Notes under the pieces: generated by a model
Database searches by the model: none
What the model was told of the DNA's origin: nothing
What the model saw: the letters and a program-made list of their open reading frames with translations, nothing else
Translations under genes and position numbers: made by a program
Assembly (NCBI RefSeq): GCF_017921975.2
Contig: NZ_JAGEMO020000004.1
Coordinates: forward strand, 248,001 to 312,000
From: Hymenobacter terricola
Lineage (GTDB): Bacteria; Bacteroidota; Bacteroidia; Cytophagales; Hymenobacteraceae
Direction: 5' to 3'
DNA length: 64,000 nucleotides
In this document: piece after piece, positions 52,009-61,625 of the stretch
How positions within the stretch are numbered: the stretch's first letter is position 1
Layout of the letters: each line of letters opens with the position of its first letter

Positions 52009-53388
52009 ATGCCCGCCGCCCCAAACGTTCCCGCTTTGCCCCCGCCCATTGCGGCCCCGATTTCGACCGAAACGCGGCTGGCGTATGTGCTGCGGCATTT
52101 CTGGCTGGTGCATGAGCCGCTGCCGAACGTGAGCATTGGCTACGCGGACACGCAGCCGACCGTTACGATAGCCGACGCAGCGGGCCCCTTTTTCCAACAA
52201 AACACGCCCTTCCCCGCCGCGCCCAATTTCCGCGAATGGGCCGGCCGGCGGGTGCCGTTTTTCTTCGATACTCAGCCCCTGGCGCCGCTGCTGGTGCTGG
52301 GCGCGGGTCAGGCAGTCATCAATGCCGACATCATTTCGGCGGCCTTCTACCTGCTCAGCGGCTGGCAGGAATATTTCTCCGACACCCGTGACCGGCACGG
52401 CCGCTTTCCGTTCGATGCCAGCGTGCAAAAACAGTATGGCTTCGTGGCGCTGCCGGTGGTCAATTGCTACTTCGACGTGCTCAAAATGGCTATTGAGCAC
52501 GTCACCGGCCGGCCGCTAAGCATCCGGCCATGGCGCCAGGGCGCACCGTTCGCCGCCTTCATCAGCCACGATATCGACAACCTGCGCAGCGCCTGGAAAG
52601 CCCCGGCCAAAGCCGCCCTCAAGCAAGGACAATTGCTGAAATTCGGGCAGCAGCTGTGGCGTCACCTGACCCAACCCGATGCCTGGGACAACCTGGAAAC
52701 GGTGGCAGCCGCCACGGCAGAATATGATGGGGCCAGGTCCACGTTTTTTATCCTGCCCGAACACCGGCCCGGGGCCGATGGCACGCCCAATGCAGACTAT
52801 AGCCTCTCGGCCGGGTTCGTGCAGCGGCTGGAAACCTTAAAAACCCAAGGCTGCGCCTTGGGTTTACACGGCAGCATTGGCACCGCCACCGATGCGCTCC
52901 ACCTGACTCGCAATCTCGACGACGCAGGGTATGCGGCGCGCGGCCTGCGCTTTCATTATTTGCGCTGGGAGCCCCGGCAAACCCCTGGGGTAGTCGATAG
53001 CGTAGGATTTGAGTACGATTCAACCCTGGGCTTTGCCGAGCATTACGGCTTTCGACACTCCTACTGCCACCCGTTTTATCCATTCAATTTTAGCACGGCC
53101 ACCGAGCACGGTTTTCTGGAAATCCCGCTGGTGGTGATGGATGCTACCTTACATCATCCGCATTATTTGCGCTTGGCCCCGGCGGAGGTACTGCCCGCAC
53201 TACGGCCGGTACTGGACGAAATCGCCCGCTTTGGCGGGGTCTTTTCCTTGCTGTGGCACAACGAAAACTTCGACCCCGCCAACACGCGCAATGGCCCTGC
53301 GCAGTTTCACGAATTGATGGGCGAATTGCGTGGCCGTGGTGCCACGTTCCTCACCGGCCGCGAAATACTCGCCCTTCTCCCTTCCTGA
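52009..53388 (+). CDS. polysaccharide deacetylase-like protein (DUF7033 + NodB-like domain)
   Basis: 459 residues from the ATG at 52009. Residues ~10-180 match the N-terminal domain usually found before such deacetylases (YVLRHFWLVHE, then ADIISAAFYLLSGWQEYF). Residues ~185-455 have a NodB-like fold with FISHDIDNLRSAW (motif 1 Asp pair), STFFILPEHR and GCALGLHGSIGT (motif 2 His), and LLWHNENFD near the end. A role in N- or O-deacetylation of a surface glycan is likely. The flippase gene follows 41 bp later. Confidence 0.8.
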   Translation: MPAAPNVPALPPPIAAPISTETRLAYVLRHFWLVHEPLPNVSIGYADTQPTVTIADAAGPFFQQNTPFPAAPNFREWAGRRVPFFFDTQPLAPLLVLGAGQAVINADIISAAFYLLSGWQEYFSDTRDRHGRFPFDASVQKQYGFVALPVVNCYFDVLKMAIEHVTGRPLSIRPWRQGAPFAAFISHDIDNLRSAWKAPAKAALKQGQLLKFGQQLWRHLTQPDAWDNLETVAAATAEYDGARSTFFILPEHRPGADGTPNADYSLSAGFVQRLETLKTQGCALGLHGSIGTATDALHLTRNLDDAGYAARGLRFHYLRWEPRQTPGVVDSVGFEYDSTLGFAEHYGFRHSYCHPFYPFNFSTATEHGFLEIPLVVMDATLHHPHYLRLAPAEVLPALRPVLDEIARFGGVFSLLWHNENFDPANTRNGPAQFHELMGELRGRGATFLTGREILALLPS

Positions 53389-53429
53389 ATCCCTCCCTTT
53401 TTTCCTCCTCTCCTCACCCCCTCACCTAA

Positions 53430-54911
53430 TTGGGCATCGTTCAGCGCCAGGGCATCCGCAACACCCTGATTTCTTATATCGGCCTGGCCATTGGCTTTGC
53501 CAATACCATTCTGGTGCTGCCGCGCCTGCTCTCGCCGGCCCAGATTGGCCTGGTGGGCAGCGTGCTGGTGCCGCTGGCCACCATTGGGGCGCAGGTAGCC
53601 GCCTTCGGCTTTGCCAATGCGGGGATGCGCTATTTTCCGTTTTTTCGCAACCAGGGACGCAACCACGCGGGTTTCTTTCCGCTGCTGCTGGGGCCGCCGC
53701 TCATCGGCTTTGCGGTGGTGGCGCTGCTGATGTGGGTTGGCAAGCCGCTGCTGCTGCACTGGTACGCGAAGGACGATGCGGCCTTGCTGTCGCCGCATTA
53801 CCTGGCGGCTATTGGGCTGGCGGGCTGCATCATGCTGGGCTCGTTGCAGGATGCTTATCTGCGGTCGCTGTTTCACACGTCCTTTTCCTCCTTCTGCCAG
53901 GAAATCCTGTTGCGCCTCATGCTGGTGGGCGCGGCCGTGGCTTACAGCCAGGGCTATCTGAGTTTCCATGGCTTCGTGCTGGCTTACACCGGCGCGTATG
54001 CGATGGTGGCGGTGCTGCTTACCATTTACCTGGCCGCCATTGGGGAGCTGCACCTGCGGCCCACGCGGGCGGCCCTGCGCATCAAGCCATTGCGGGAAAT
54101 GCTGGGCTTCGGGGCTTTTGTGCTGCTCAGCAACATTTCGGGCACGGTGCTGCTCAACATCGACAGCCTCATGGTGGGCACGACCAAAGGCTTTGCGCTG
54201 GCGGGCGTCTACCTCATTGCCACCAACGTAAGCACGGCGCTGGTGCTGCCTTTCCGGGCGTTGTACAAGACGGCCTTTTCGCTCATTGCGGAGTATTGGA
54301 AGGAAGGCGACATGGCCAAAATGGCCGCTTTCTATCGCCGCAGCACCCGCATCAACACGCTGCTGGGCTGCTACCTAGCCCTGGGCATTGGCCTGAATCT
54401 CAGCTTTATCTACGGCCTCATTCACAAGCCCGAATACGCGGCGGGCACCACGGCGGTGCTCCTGCTGCTGGCCGGGCGGCTGGTTGATGGCATCGCGGGC
54501 GTCAACGGCATCATCGTGGCCACGTCGCCACGCTACCGGTTCGACTTGGTGTTCAATGTCTCCCTCGCGGCGGCCGTGGTCGTCCTCAACTGGCTGCTGA
54601 TTCCGCGTTTCGGCCTGGCCGGGGCAGCCCTCGCCTACTGCGTTGCCCTGGTCAGCATCAACACCGCCCGGACGTGGTTTGTGTGGCGCACCTACGGCAT
54701 GCAGCCGTTTGATGGCAGCATCGCCCGCATTCTACTGGTGGCGGCCATCGCCGGCGCTGCCGCCTGGGTTCTGCCCGAAACCGGCAACGCCTGGCTCACG
54801 CTCCTCATGCGCGGCGGTGTCCTCACGGTGCTCTACGCGGCTGGCGTGCTACTCACCCGCACTGCCCCGGAATTGAGTCCAATTTGGGGCCGGCTGCGCA
54901 ACAGGCGGTAG
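53430..54911 (+). CDS. Wzx-like polysaccharide flippase
   Basis: 493 residues from a TTG start (GIVQRQGIRNTLISYIGLAIG). It has about fourteen hydrophobic helices in the MATE/MOP-type polysaccharide transporter pattern, with VLPRLLSPAQIGLVG near the first loop and RFGLAGAALAYCVALV near the C-terminus. It would flip a lipid-linked oligosaccharide to the periplasmic face. It closes the glycan locus on the right and converges on the metal-efflux genes. Confidence 0.83.
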   Translation: MGIVQRQGIRNTLISYIGLAIGFANTILVLPRLLSPAQIGLVGSVLVPLATIGAQVAAFGFANAGMRYFPFFRNQGRNHAGFFPLLLGPPLIGFAVVALLMWVGKPLLLHWYAKDDAALLSPHYLAAIGLAGCIMLGSLQDAYLRSLFHTSFSSFCQEILLRLMLVGAAVAYSQGYLSFHGFVLAYTGAYAMVAVLLTIYLAAIGELHLRPTRAALRIKPLREMLGFGAFVLLSNISGTVLLNIDSLMVGTTKGFALAGVYLIATNVSTALVLPFRALYKTAFSLIAEYWKEGDMAKMAAFYRRSTRINTLLGCYLALGIGLNLSFIYGLIHKPEYAAGTTAVLLLLAGRLVDGIAGVNGIIVATSPRYRFDLVFNVSLAAAVVVLNWLLIPRFGLAGAALAYCVALVSINTARTWFVWRTYGMQPFDGSIARILLVAAIAGAAAWVLPETGNAWLTLLMRGGVLTVLYAAGVLLTRTAPELSPIWGRLRNRR

Positions 54912-54938
54912 TTCACCACTGGTAAGGCGGACGCTTGT

Positions 54939-54980
54939 TTTGCTCTCCGCTTTTCACCTGCTCCAAAAACGGAGAGCAAA
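54939..54980. terminator. convergent terminator hairpin
   Basis: TTTGCTCTCCG (54939-54949) pairs with CGGAGAGCAAA (54970-54980) between the convergent flippase and RND pump genes. It may end transcription from both sides. Confidence 0.6.
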
Positions 54981-55008
54981 TTACCGCCGACTCAAAGGCC
55001 AGCGAAAA

Positions 55009-58000
55009 CTACGCCCCAACCAAAATGGGCCGCTCTTCTTCCACCAGCTTCGGCGCGGGGCCGTCCTGGTGCATTTCGCGGTAGAAGAAGGCAAAGATGA
55101 GCGGGAAAATCAGCAGTGTGAGCACCGTGGCCGTCACCAGCCCGCCGATAACCACGATGGCCAGCGGTTTCTGCGTTTCGGAGCCGATGCCGGTGCTGAG
55201 CGCGGCCGGGAACAGGCCTATCATGGCCATGAGGGCCGTCATCACCACCGGGCGCACACGCGAGGCCACGCCTTCCTTCAGGCTGTCAGCCAGACTCATT
55301 TTCTTGCGGAGGTTCTGCTTAAAGACCGTAATCAGCACAATGCCGTTCTGAATACATATTCCCAGCAAGGCAATGAAGCCGATACCGGCCGAAATCGAGA
55401 AGTTGACGCCCGTGATGTGCAGCGCCGCGATGCCGCCGATGAGCGCGAAGGGCACGTTGGCCAGCACCAGGGCGGCATCCTTGCCGTTGCCGAAGGTGAT
55501 GAACAGCAGGATAAAGATGATGACCAACGACACCGGCACCACCTGCGTCAGGCGCTTGGTGGCCCGCACCTGGTTCTCAAACTCGCCGGCCCACTCAATG
55601 CGGTAGCCCTTGTCGAGCTTGATGCTTTGGTCCATTTTCTTCTGGGCTTCGGCAATGGTCGAGCCCATGTCCCGGTCGCGAATGCTGAACTTCACCGCAA
55701 TGAAGCGCTGGCCGTTGTCGTGGTACACGAAGGCCGGGCCGTTCTCGGTTTTGATGGTGGCAATCTCCTTGAGAGCCACCTTGCTGCCGCGAATGGTGGG
55801 CACCCGCAGCTCACCAATCTTGGCTTCCGTGTCGCGGTCCTGCTTGGGGTAGCGCACCGTCACGTCGAACTTCCGCTCGCCCTCGTAAATCTGGGTGGCC
55901 GCCTTGCCACCCACGGCCATTTCCACCACGGTTTGGGCGTCGGCGGTTTGCACCCCGTAGGCGGCCATGCGGGTTTGGTCGAGGCGCACGCTCATTTCGG
56001 GCTGGCCCAGGTTGCGCAAAATACCCAGGTCTTTCACGCCGCGCACCGTGCCCAGCACCTTCATCACTTCATTGGCCTTGCCATCAAGCTCCTTGAGGTC
56101 GTTGCCAAAAATCTTCACGGCCAGGGCGGCGTTAATGCCCGCCACGGCTTCCTCCACGTTGTCGATAATCGGCTGCGAGTAGTTGAACACGATGCCGGGG
56201 TACTCCTTCAGCTTCTTGTCCATTTCATCAATTAGCTGCTCCTTCGTGATGTTGCGCTTCCACTCCTCTTTGGGCTTGAGGTTGACCTGGGCCTGCACGT
56301 AATAAATGCCCGAAGGGTCGGTGCCGTCGTTGGAGCGGCCGGTCTGGCTCAGCACCGACGTCACTTCCGGGAACGAGCGCAGGATGCGGCGGTAGTTGGC
56401 CGCCATCTTGTTGGTTTCGGTCAGGGAGGACGACATCGGCAGCTTGGTTTCCACCCACAGCGCGCCCTCGTTCAGCTCGGGCAGAAACTCCGAGCCCAGG
56501 AAATTGAACGAGTAGAGGCCGGCCACCACCACGGCCATGGTCACGCCAAAGCTCAGCAGCTTATTGCGATAGGTAAAGCCAAACGCACTCGTCACGATGC
56601 GGTCGAAGAAGCTCACAATGGGGTTGTGCTTTTCGCGCACGTTCTTGTTCAGCAGCAGCGCCGAGAGCACCGGCACCAGCGTCAGGGTCAGAATCAGGGC
56701 CCCCACCAAGGCAAAGCCCAGCGTGTAGGCCAGCGGGCTGAACATCTTGCCTTCCACTTTTTCGAAGGCGAAAATCGGCAGCAGGCAGGTAAGGATAATG
56801 AGCTTGGCAAAGAACACAGCCTTGCCCAGCTCGCCGCCGGTCTTCTTAATGAGCCCCAGCTTGGCGAGCTTGTTGAACTTCTCCATGCCCACTTGCTGGG
56901 CCTTGTGGTCGAGCACCACGAATATGCCCTCGACCATGACGACCGCCCCGTCGATGATAATGCCGAAGTCGATGGCGCCCATGCTCAGTAGGTTGGCGCT
57001 CATGCCTTTGAGCCGCAGGCACACGAAGGCAAACAGCAGCGCCAGCGGCACCACCACGCCCACGATGAGCGTGGTGCGCCAGTCGGCCATAAAAATCAGC
57101 ACAATCAGCGTCACCAGCACAATGCCTTCAATCAGGTTGTGGATTACGGTGTGCGTGCAGTGGTCCATCAGCACGTCGCGGTCGTAGAACGTTTTGAGGT
57201 ACACGTCGTTGGGCAGTACTTTTTCGTTCAGCTCGGCAATTTTGGCCTTCACGCGGCCCAGTACCTCGGCCGGGTTTTCGCCCTTCCGCATGATGACGAT
57301 GCCTTCGATGACGTCCGACTGGTCGTCCAGCCCGGCCTGGCCCACGCGCGGGGCATTGCTTTCGTTCACCTGGGCCACGTTCCGCACCAGAATGGGCACG
57401 TTATTCACGTCCTTGATGATGATGTTGCCGATGTCTTCCGGCTTGGTGAGCAGGCCGATGCCGCGCACCACGTAGCTCTGCGAATTCTTCTCAATCACAT
57501 CGCCGCCCACGTTCAGGTTCGATTTCTGCACGGCCTCAAACACCTCCAGCGGGCTCATGTCATACTTGGCCAGCATGGCGGGATTCACGCTGATTTCGTA
57601 CACTTTACGCGTGCCGCCGAAGGCTGCGATGTCGGCCACGCCGGGCACCGATTTCAGCTGCCGCTCCACCACCCAGTCCTGAATGGCCAGCAGCTCGTTG
57701 GTGCTGCGGCCGGTGCGGCTCTGCACCGTGTAGCGGAATATTTCGCCCGTAGGGCCATAAGGCGGCTGCACATGCGAGTCGCAGCCGACGGGCAGGTTCA
57801 CCCCACTCAGCAGGTTGTTCACTTGTTGCCGGGCGAAAAAATCCTCCACGTTGTCCTCGAAGTTTATCTTGAGCACCGACAGGCCGAACATACTGATGGA
57901 GCGCATGTTGCTCTTCATCTGCACCGAGTTCATGGCCACCTCAATCGGCGTGCTCACGAATCGCTCCACCTCCTCGGCCGAGCGGCCGGGCCAGAGCGAC

Positions 58001-58158
58001 ACGATAATCATCTGGGTATTGGTGACGTCCGGAAACGCTTCAATCGGCGTGTGCACGTAGCTATAGGTGCCGCCCGCCACCAGCAGGGCCGTCATGAAGA
58101 AAATAAAGAAGCGGTTCTTTAGCGAAAAGGCAACAATGCCCGAAATGAATTTATTCAT
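55009..58158 (-). CDS. HME-type RND efflux pump, CzcA-like (second copy)
   Basis: 1049 residues, the usual RND permease size, with twelve helices and two large periplasmic loops. It begins NKFISGIVAFSLKNR and has TPIEAFPDVTNT. In helix 4, IDFGIIIDGAVVMVEG has Asp-x5-Asp-x6-Glu, the CzcA-type proton-relay pattern seen in Zn/Co/Cd pumps rather than CusA-type Cu/Ag pumps. It lies downstream of a paralogue, adaptor and TolC gene in the same direction. The metal is inferred from the motif only. Confidence 0.9.
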   Translation of the reverse strand: MNKFISGIVAFSLKNRFFIFFMTALLVAGGTYSYVHTPIEAFPDVTNTQMIIVSLWPGRSAEEVERFVSTPIEVAMNSVQMKSNMRSISMFGLSVLKINFEDNVEDFFARQQVNNLLSGVNLPVGCDSHVQPPYGPTGEIFRYTVQSRTGRSTNELLAIQDWVVERQLKSVPGVADIAAFGGTRKVYEISVNPAMLAKYDMSPLEVFEAVQKSNLNVGGDVIEKNSQSYVVRGIGLLTKPEDIGNIIIKDVNNVPILVRNVAQVNESNAPRVGQAGLDDQSDVIEGIVIMRKGENPAEVLGRVKAKIAELNEKVLPNDVYLKTFYDRDVLMDHCTHTVIHNLIEGIVLVTLIVLIFMADWRTTLIVGVVVPLALLFAFVCLRLKGMSANLLSMGAIDFGIIIDGAVVMVEGIFVVLDHKAQQVGMEKFNKLAKLGLIKKTGGELGKAVFFAKLIILTCLLPIFAFEKVEGKMFSPLAYTLGFALVGALILTLTLVPVLSALLLNKNVREKHNPIVSFFDRIVTSAFGFTYRNKLLSFGVTMAVVVAGLYSFNFLGSEFLPELNEGALWVETKLPMSSSLTETNKMAANYRRILRSFPEVTSVLSQTGRSNDGTDPSGIYYVQAQVNLKPKEEWKRNITKEQLIDEMDKKLKEYPGIVFNYSQPIIDNVEEAVAGINAALAVKIFGNDLKELDGKANEVMKVLGTVRGVKDLGILRNLGQPEMSVRLDQTRMAAYGVQTADAQTVVEMAVGGKAATQIYEGERKFDVTVRYPKQDRDTEAKIGELRVPTIRGSKVALKEIATIKTENGPAFVYHDNGQRFIAVKFSIRDRDMGSTIAEAQKKMDQSIKLDKGYRIEWAGEFENQVRATKRLTQVVPVSLVIIFILLFITFGNGKDAALVLANVPFALIGGIAALHITGVNFSISAGIGFIALLGICIQNGIVLITVFKQNLRKKMSLADSLKEGVASRVRPVVMTALMAMIGLFPAALSTGIGSETQKPLAIVVIGGLVTATVLTLLIFPLIFAFFYREMHQDGPAPKLVEEERPILVGA

Positions 58159-58293
58159 GCGGATGCGCCGGGCGCAAATAAGTAGAAACCAACTGAAAAC
58201 GAGTCACAAAAAGAATTCACTGGCGAGTCAAGATGAATTCCCCGTGAAAAGTTGGTGAAGAGTGAGTGAGTGTTTAATGAAGACCCGAAAACC

Positions 58294-58327
58294 AAAAAGC
58301 CCGCTGCCAATAAAGGCAGCGGGCTTT
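58294..58327 (-). terminator. terminator between the two RND genes
   Basis: The stem AAGCCCGCTGCC / GGCAGCGGGCTT with an AATAAA loop has T-rich sequence on the minus strand, 26 bp after the stop of the 58353-61511 gene. It would lower expression of the second pump. Confidence 0.75.
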
Positions 58328-58352
58328 CCGCAGCAACAATCCAGTGAATTCT

Positions 58353-61300
58353 TTAGTGGACAGCCACAGGCTCCAGGTAGCCGGGCTCGCCCGGCAGGGG
58401 CACATACTTGGTGTGCTCCGAGCGGTAGAACCGCTCGAACACCAATGGGAAGATAAAGAGGGTCAGGATGGTACCCGTTATCAGGCCGCCAATTACGACA
58501 ATAGCCAAAGGCTTCGAGGTTTCGGAGCCGATGCCGGTGGAAATGGCCGCTGGCATGAGGCCGATGGTGGCCATGAGAGCCGTCATCACCACGGGCCGCA
58601 CCCTTGAAATCACACCTTCGTTAATCGAGCTATCCAGCGTCATCTTCTTCACCAGGTTCTGTTTGAAAACCGAAATCAGAATCACCCCGTTCTGAATGCA
58701 GATACCGAACAGGGCAATGAAGCCGATGCCGGCCGAAATCGAGAAGTTGGTGTGCGTAATCAACAGCGCCGCGATGCCGCCGATGATGGCAAACGGCACG
58801 TTGAGCAGCACCAGACCGGCATCTTTCAGGTTGCCGAACAGCAGGAACAGGATGAAGAAGATGAGGGCCAGCGACACCGGCACTACTTGGCTCAAGCGCT
58901 GCTGGGCCCGGCGCTGGTTCTCAAAATCGCCGGTCCATTTCTGCTCGTAGCCCTTGGGCAGCACCACGTGGCGGTTCACTTTTTCCTGGGCTTCCTTGAT
59001 GGTGGAGCCCATGTCGCGGCCCCGGATGGAGAACTTGACGGCGGCAAACCGGCGGTTGTCGTCGCGGTAAATCAGGCTGGGGCCGGTTACCGAGCTGATG
59101 TTGGCAATTTCGGTCAGCGGGATGGTTTTGCCGCTTTGTGTGGGCACCATGAGGGCCGAAATTTCGGCCGGCGTCTGGCGGAACTGCGGCTCGTAGCGCA
59201 CCCGGATGGGGAATTTGCGCTCACCCTCGTAGAGTTGGGTAGCTTCCTTGCCGCCCACGGCCATTTCGAGCACCGAGTTGGCGTCCGACTTATTCACGCC
59301 GTAGCTGGCCATACGGCGCTCGTCGAGGTCGACGTGGAATTCGGGCTGGCCAATGTTGCGCAGCACGCCCAGGTCGTCAATACCGCGCACGGTTTTCAGT
59401 ATTTCGTACACCTCGCGGGCCTTGGCTTCGAGCGTGGGCAGGTCAGTACCGTAAATCTTGACGGCGATTGAGCCTTTCACGCCCGAGGCGGCTTCCTCCA
59501 CGTTGTCGGTAATGGGCTGCGAGAAGTTGAAGTCAACGCCCGTAAACCGGTCGAGCTTGGCCTTCATGCGCTCCACCAGGTCCTCGCGGTTGGCCTTGCT
59601 CTTCATTTCCTTTTCCACCTCCGGCGTGTGCTTGATTTGGACGAGAAACTCGTTATTGTAGAAGCCCGTGGGGTCGGTGCCGTCGTTGGGACGGCCGGTC
59701 TGGCTCACCACGTCGCTCACTTCGGGGAAGCTCAGGAATACCCGCCGCATCTGGTTACACAGCTCGTTTGACGACTGCAGGCTGATGCTCAGCGGCAGCT
59801 GCGCCCGCACATAAATCGAACCTTCGTTCAGCTCTGGCAGGAATTCTGAGCCGAGGAAGGAGAAGCTGTACAAGCCCACGGCCGTCACGGCGAAAGCAAT
59901 AATCAGGCTGGCCGTTTTGCGGCCGTACGTAAAGCGGAAGAAGCGGTTGGCACCGTTGTTCACGGCCCGCACGAAGAAGTTGTCCTTCTCCCGCACGTTC
60001 TTTTTCAGCAGAATACTCACCAGCACCGGCACCAGCGTGAGCGTGAACACCAGCGCGCCCAGCAGGGCAAAGCCCAGCGTCCAGGCCAGCGGGCTGAACA
60101 CCTTGCCTTCCACCTTTTCAAAGGAGAAGATGGGAAGCAATGCGGTGATGATAATGGCTTTGGCGAAGAAAATCGACTTGCCCATGTCACGGCCTGACTT
60201 CTTAATCAGGCCCAGCTTCGAGAGTTTGTTAAACTTCTCCATGCCCATTTCGTGGGCCTTGTGGTCGAGCGCCACAAACAAGCCTTCCACCATCACCACG
60301 GCCCCGTCGATGATGATACCGAAGTCGATGGCGCCCATGCTCAGCAGGTTGGCGCTCATGCCCTTCAGCCGCAGGCAGATGAAGGCAAACAGCAGCGCCA
60401 GCGGAATGATAACGGACACGATAACCGTCGTCCGCCAGTCGGCCATGAACAGGAACACGATGAGCGTAACCAGCACAATGCCCTCCATGAGGTTGTGAAT
60501 CACGGTTTCGGTCGAGAAGTCAATCAGCTGCTGCCGGTCGTAGAAGGTTTTCATCTTCACGTCGGGCGGCAGGATTTTCGAGTTCAGCTCGTCCACCTTA
60601 TCGTGCAGGCGGGCAATGACTTCCGAAGGGTTTTCGCCCTTGCGCATCACCACAATGCCTTCCAGCTTGTCGTCCTCGTAGCCGCGCCCCACCTGGCCCA
60701 GCCGGGGCAATGCCGACTCGGTCACCTTGGCCACGTCGCGCACCAGAATCGGCACGCCGTTCACGTTCTTAATCACCGTGTTGGTGATGTCCGAGATGTT
60801 GTTCAGCAGCCCGATGCCGCGCACCACGTAGTTCTGCTGGCCCTCGTTAATCACGTCGCCGCCCACGTTGATGTTGGAGCGCTGCACGGCATTGTAGAGG
60901 TCGAGGGGCGTGAGGTCAAAATCCTGCAGCTTGCCGGGGTTCACGCTGATTTCGTAATCCTTCACCTCGCCACCGAAGCTGTTCACGTCGGCCACGCCGG
61001 GCACGGCCTTCAGGTTGCGCTCAATCACCCAGTCCTGCAGGGTTTTGAGTTCGCGTACGCTTTTGGTTTTGCTTTCCAGCGTATAGCGGTAGATTTCGCC
61101 GGTGGGGCCGTAGGGCGGCTGCACATCGGGCGTGATGTTGTCGGGCAGGTCTACCTCGCGCAACAGGTTGTTTACCTGCGGGCGGGCGAAGGCGTCGTCC
61201 ACGCCATCATCAAAAATCACCTTCACCACCGATAGGCCGAAAAGCGTGGTGCTGCGCACCGACGCCTTCTTCTGCACCGGGTTCAGCGCGATTTCAATGG

Positions 61301-61511
61301 GCACGGTCACGAACTTCTCCATCTCCTCGGCCGAGCGGCCGGGCCACTGCGTGATGATGGTGATTTCGGTGTTGGTCACGTCCGGAAACGCCTCAATCGG
61401 CGTGTTCCGGTAGCTCACCACGCCCATGATGATGACGGCCAATGTGAGCAGAAAGACAAAGCCTCTGTTCTTTAGCGAAAAGGCGATAATGCCTTGGATA
61501 AACTTATTCAT
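58353..61511 (-). CDS. HME-type RND efflux pump, CzcA-like (first copy)
   Basis: 1052 residues, closely similar in layout to the next gene. It begins NKFIQGIIAFSLKNRG and has TPIEAFPDVTNTEI and QPPYGPTGEIYRYTL. Helix 4 again reads IDFGIIIDGAVVMVEG with the Asp/Asp/Glu pattern. It follows the adaptor gene after 114 bp and should form the inner-membrane part of the tripartite pump with the adaptor and TolC protein. Confidence 0.9.
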   Translation of the reverse strand: MNKFIQGIIAFSLKNRGFVFLLTLAVIIMGVVSYRNTPIEAFPDVTNTEITIITQWPGRSAEEMEKFVTVPIEIALNPVQKKASVRSTTLFGLSVVKVIFDDGVDDAFARPQVNNLLREVDLPDNITPDVQPPYGPTGEIYRYTLESKTKSVRELKTLQDWVIERNLKAVPGVADVNSFGGEVKDYEISVNPGKLQDFDLTPLDLYNAVQRSNINVGGDVINEGQQNYVVRGIGLLNNISDITNTVIKNVNGVPILVRDVAKVTESALPRLGQVGRGYEDDKLEGIVVMRKGENPSEVIARLHDKVDELNSKILPPDVKMKTFYDRQQLIDFSTETVIHNLMEGIVLVTLIVFLFMADWRTTVIVSVIIPLALLFAFICLRLKGMSANLLSMGAIDFGIIIDGAVVMVEGLFVALDHKAHEMGMEKFNKLSKLGLIKKSGRDMGKSIFFAKAIIITALLPIFSFEKVEGKVFSPLAWTLGFALLGALVFTLTLVPVLVSILLKKNVREKDNFFVRAVNNGANRFFRFTYGRKTASLIIAFAVTAVGLYSFSFLGSEFLPELNEGSIYVRAQLPLSISLQSSNELCNQMRRVFLSFPEVSDVVSQTGRPNDGTDPTGFYNNEFLVQIKHTPEVEKEMKSKANREDLVERMKAKLDRFTGVDFNFSQPITDNVEEAASGVKGSIAVKIYGTDLPTLEAKAREVYEILKTVRGIDDLGVLRNIGQPEFHVDLDERRMASYGVNKSDANSVLEMAVGGKEATQLYEGERKFPIRVRYEPQFRQTPAEISALMVPTQSGKTIPLTEIANISSVTGPSLIYRDDNRRFAAVKFSIRGRDMGSTIKEAQEKVNRHVVLPKGYEQKWTGDFENQRRAQQRLSQVVPVSLALIFFILFLLFGNLKDAGLVLLNVPFAIIGGIAALLITHTNFSISAGIGFIALFGICIQNGVILISVFKQNLVKKMTLDSSINEGVISRVRPVVMTALMATIGLMPAAISTGIGSETSKPLAIVVIGGLITGTILTLFIFPLVFERFYRSEHTKYVPLPGEPGYLEPVAVH

Positions 61512-61625
61512 TTTCAGCTTCTAACAATGAAGAAACAGTGAAGGAAAGGCGGATTTAAAAGGCAACAGTGACCCCAGGCAAGGCGGCAAAGCCACTGCCC
61601 AAGGCCACTATCTGCCGGGGTTATA

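Noticed and set aside
55009..58158. Copper/silver (CusA-type) assignment for the pumps
   Set aside because: Helix 4 has the Asp/Asp/Glu pattern of CzcA-type divalent metal pumps, so a Cu/Ag label is not supported.
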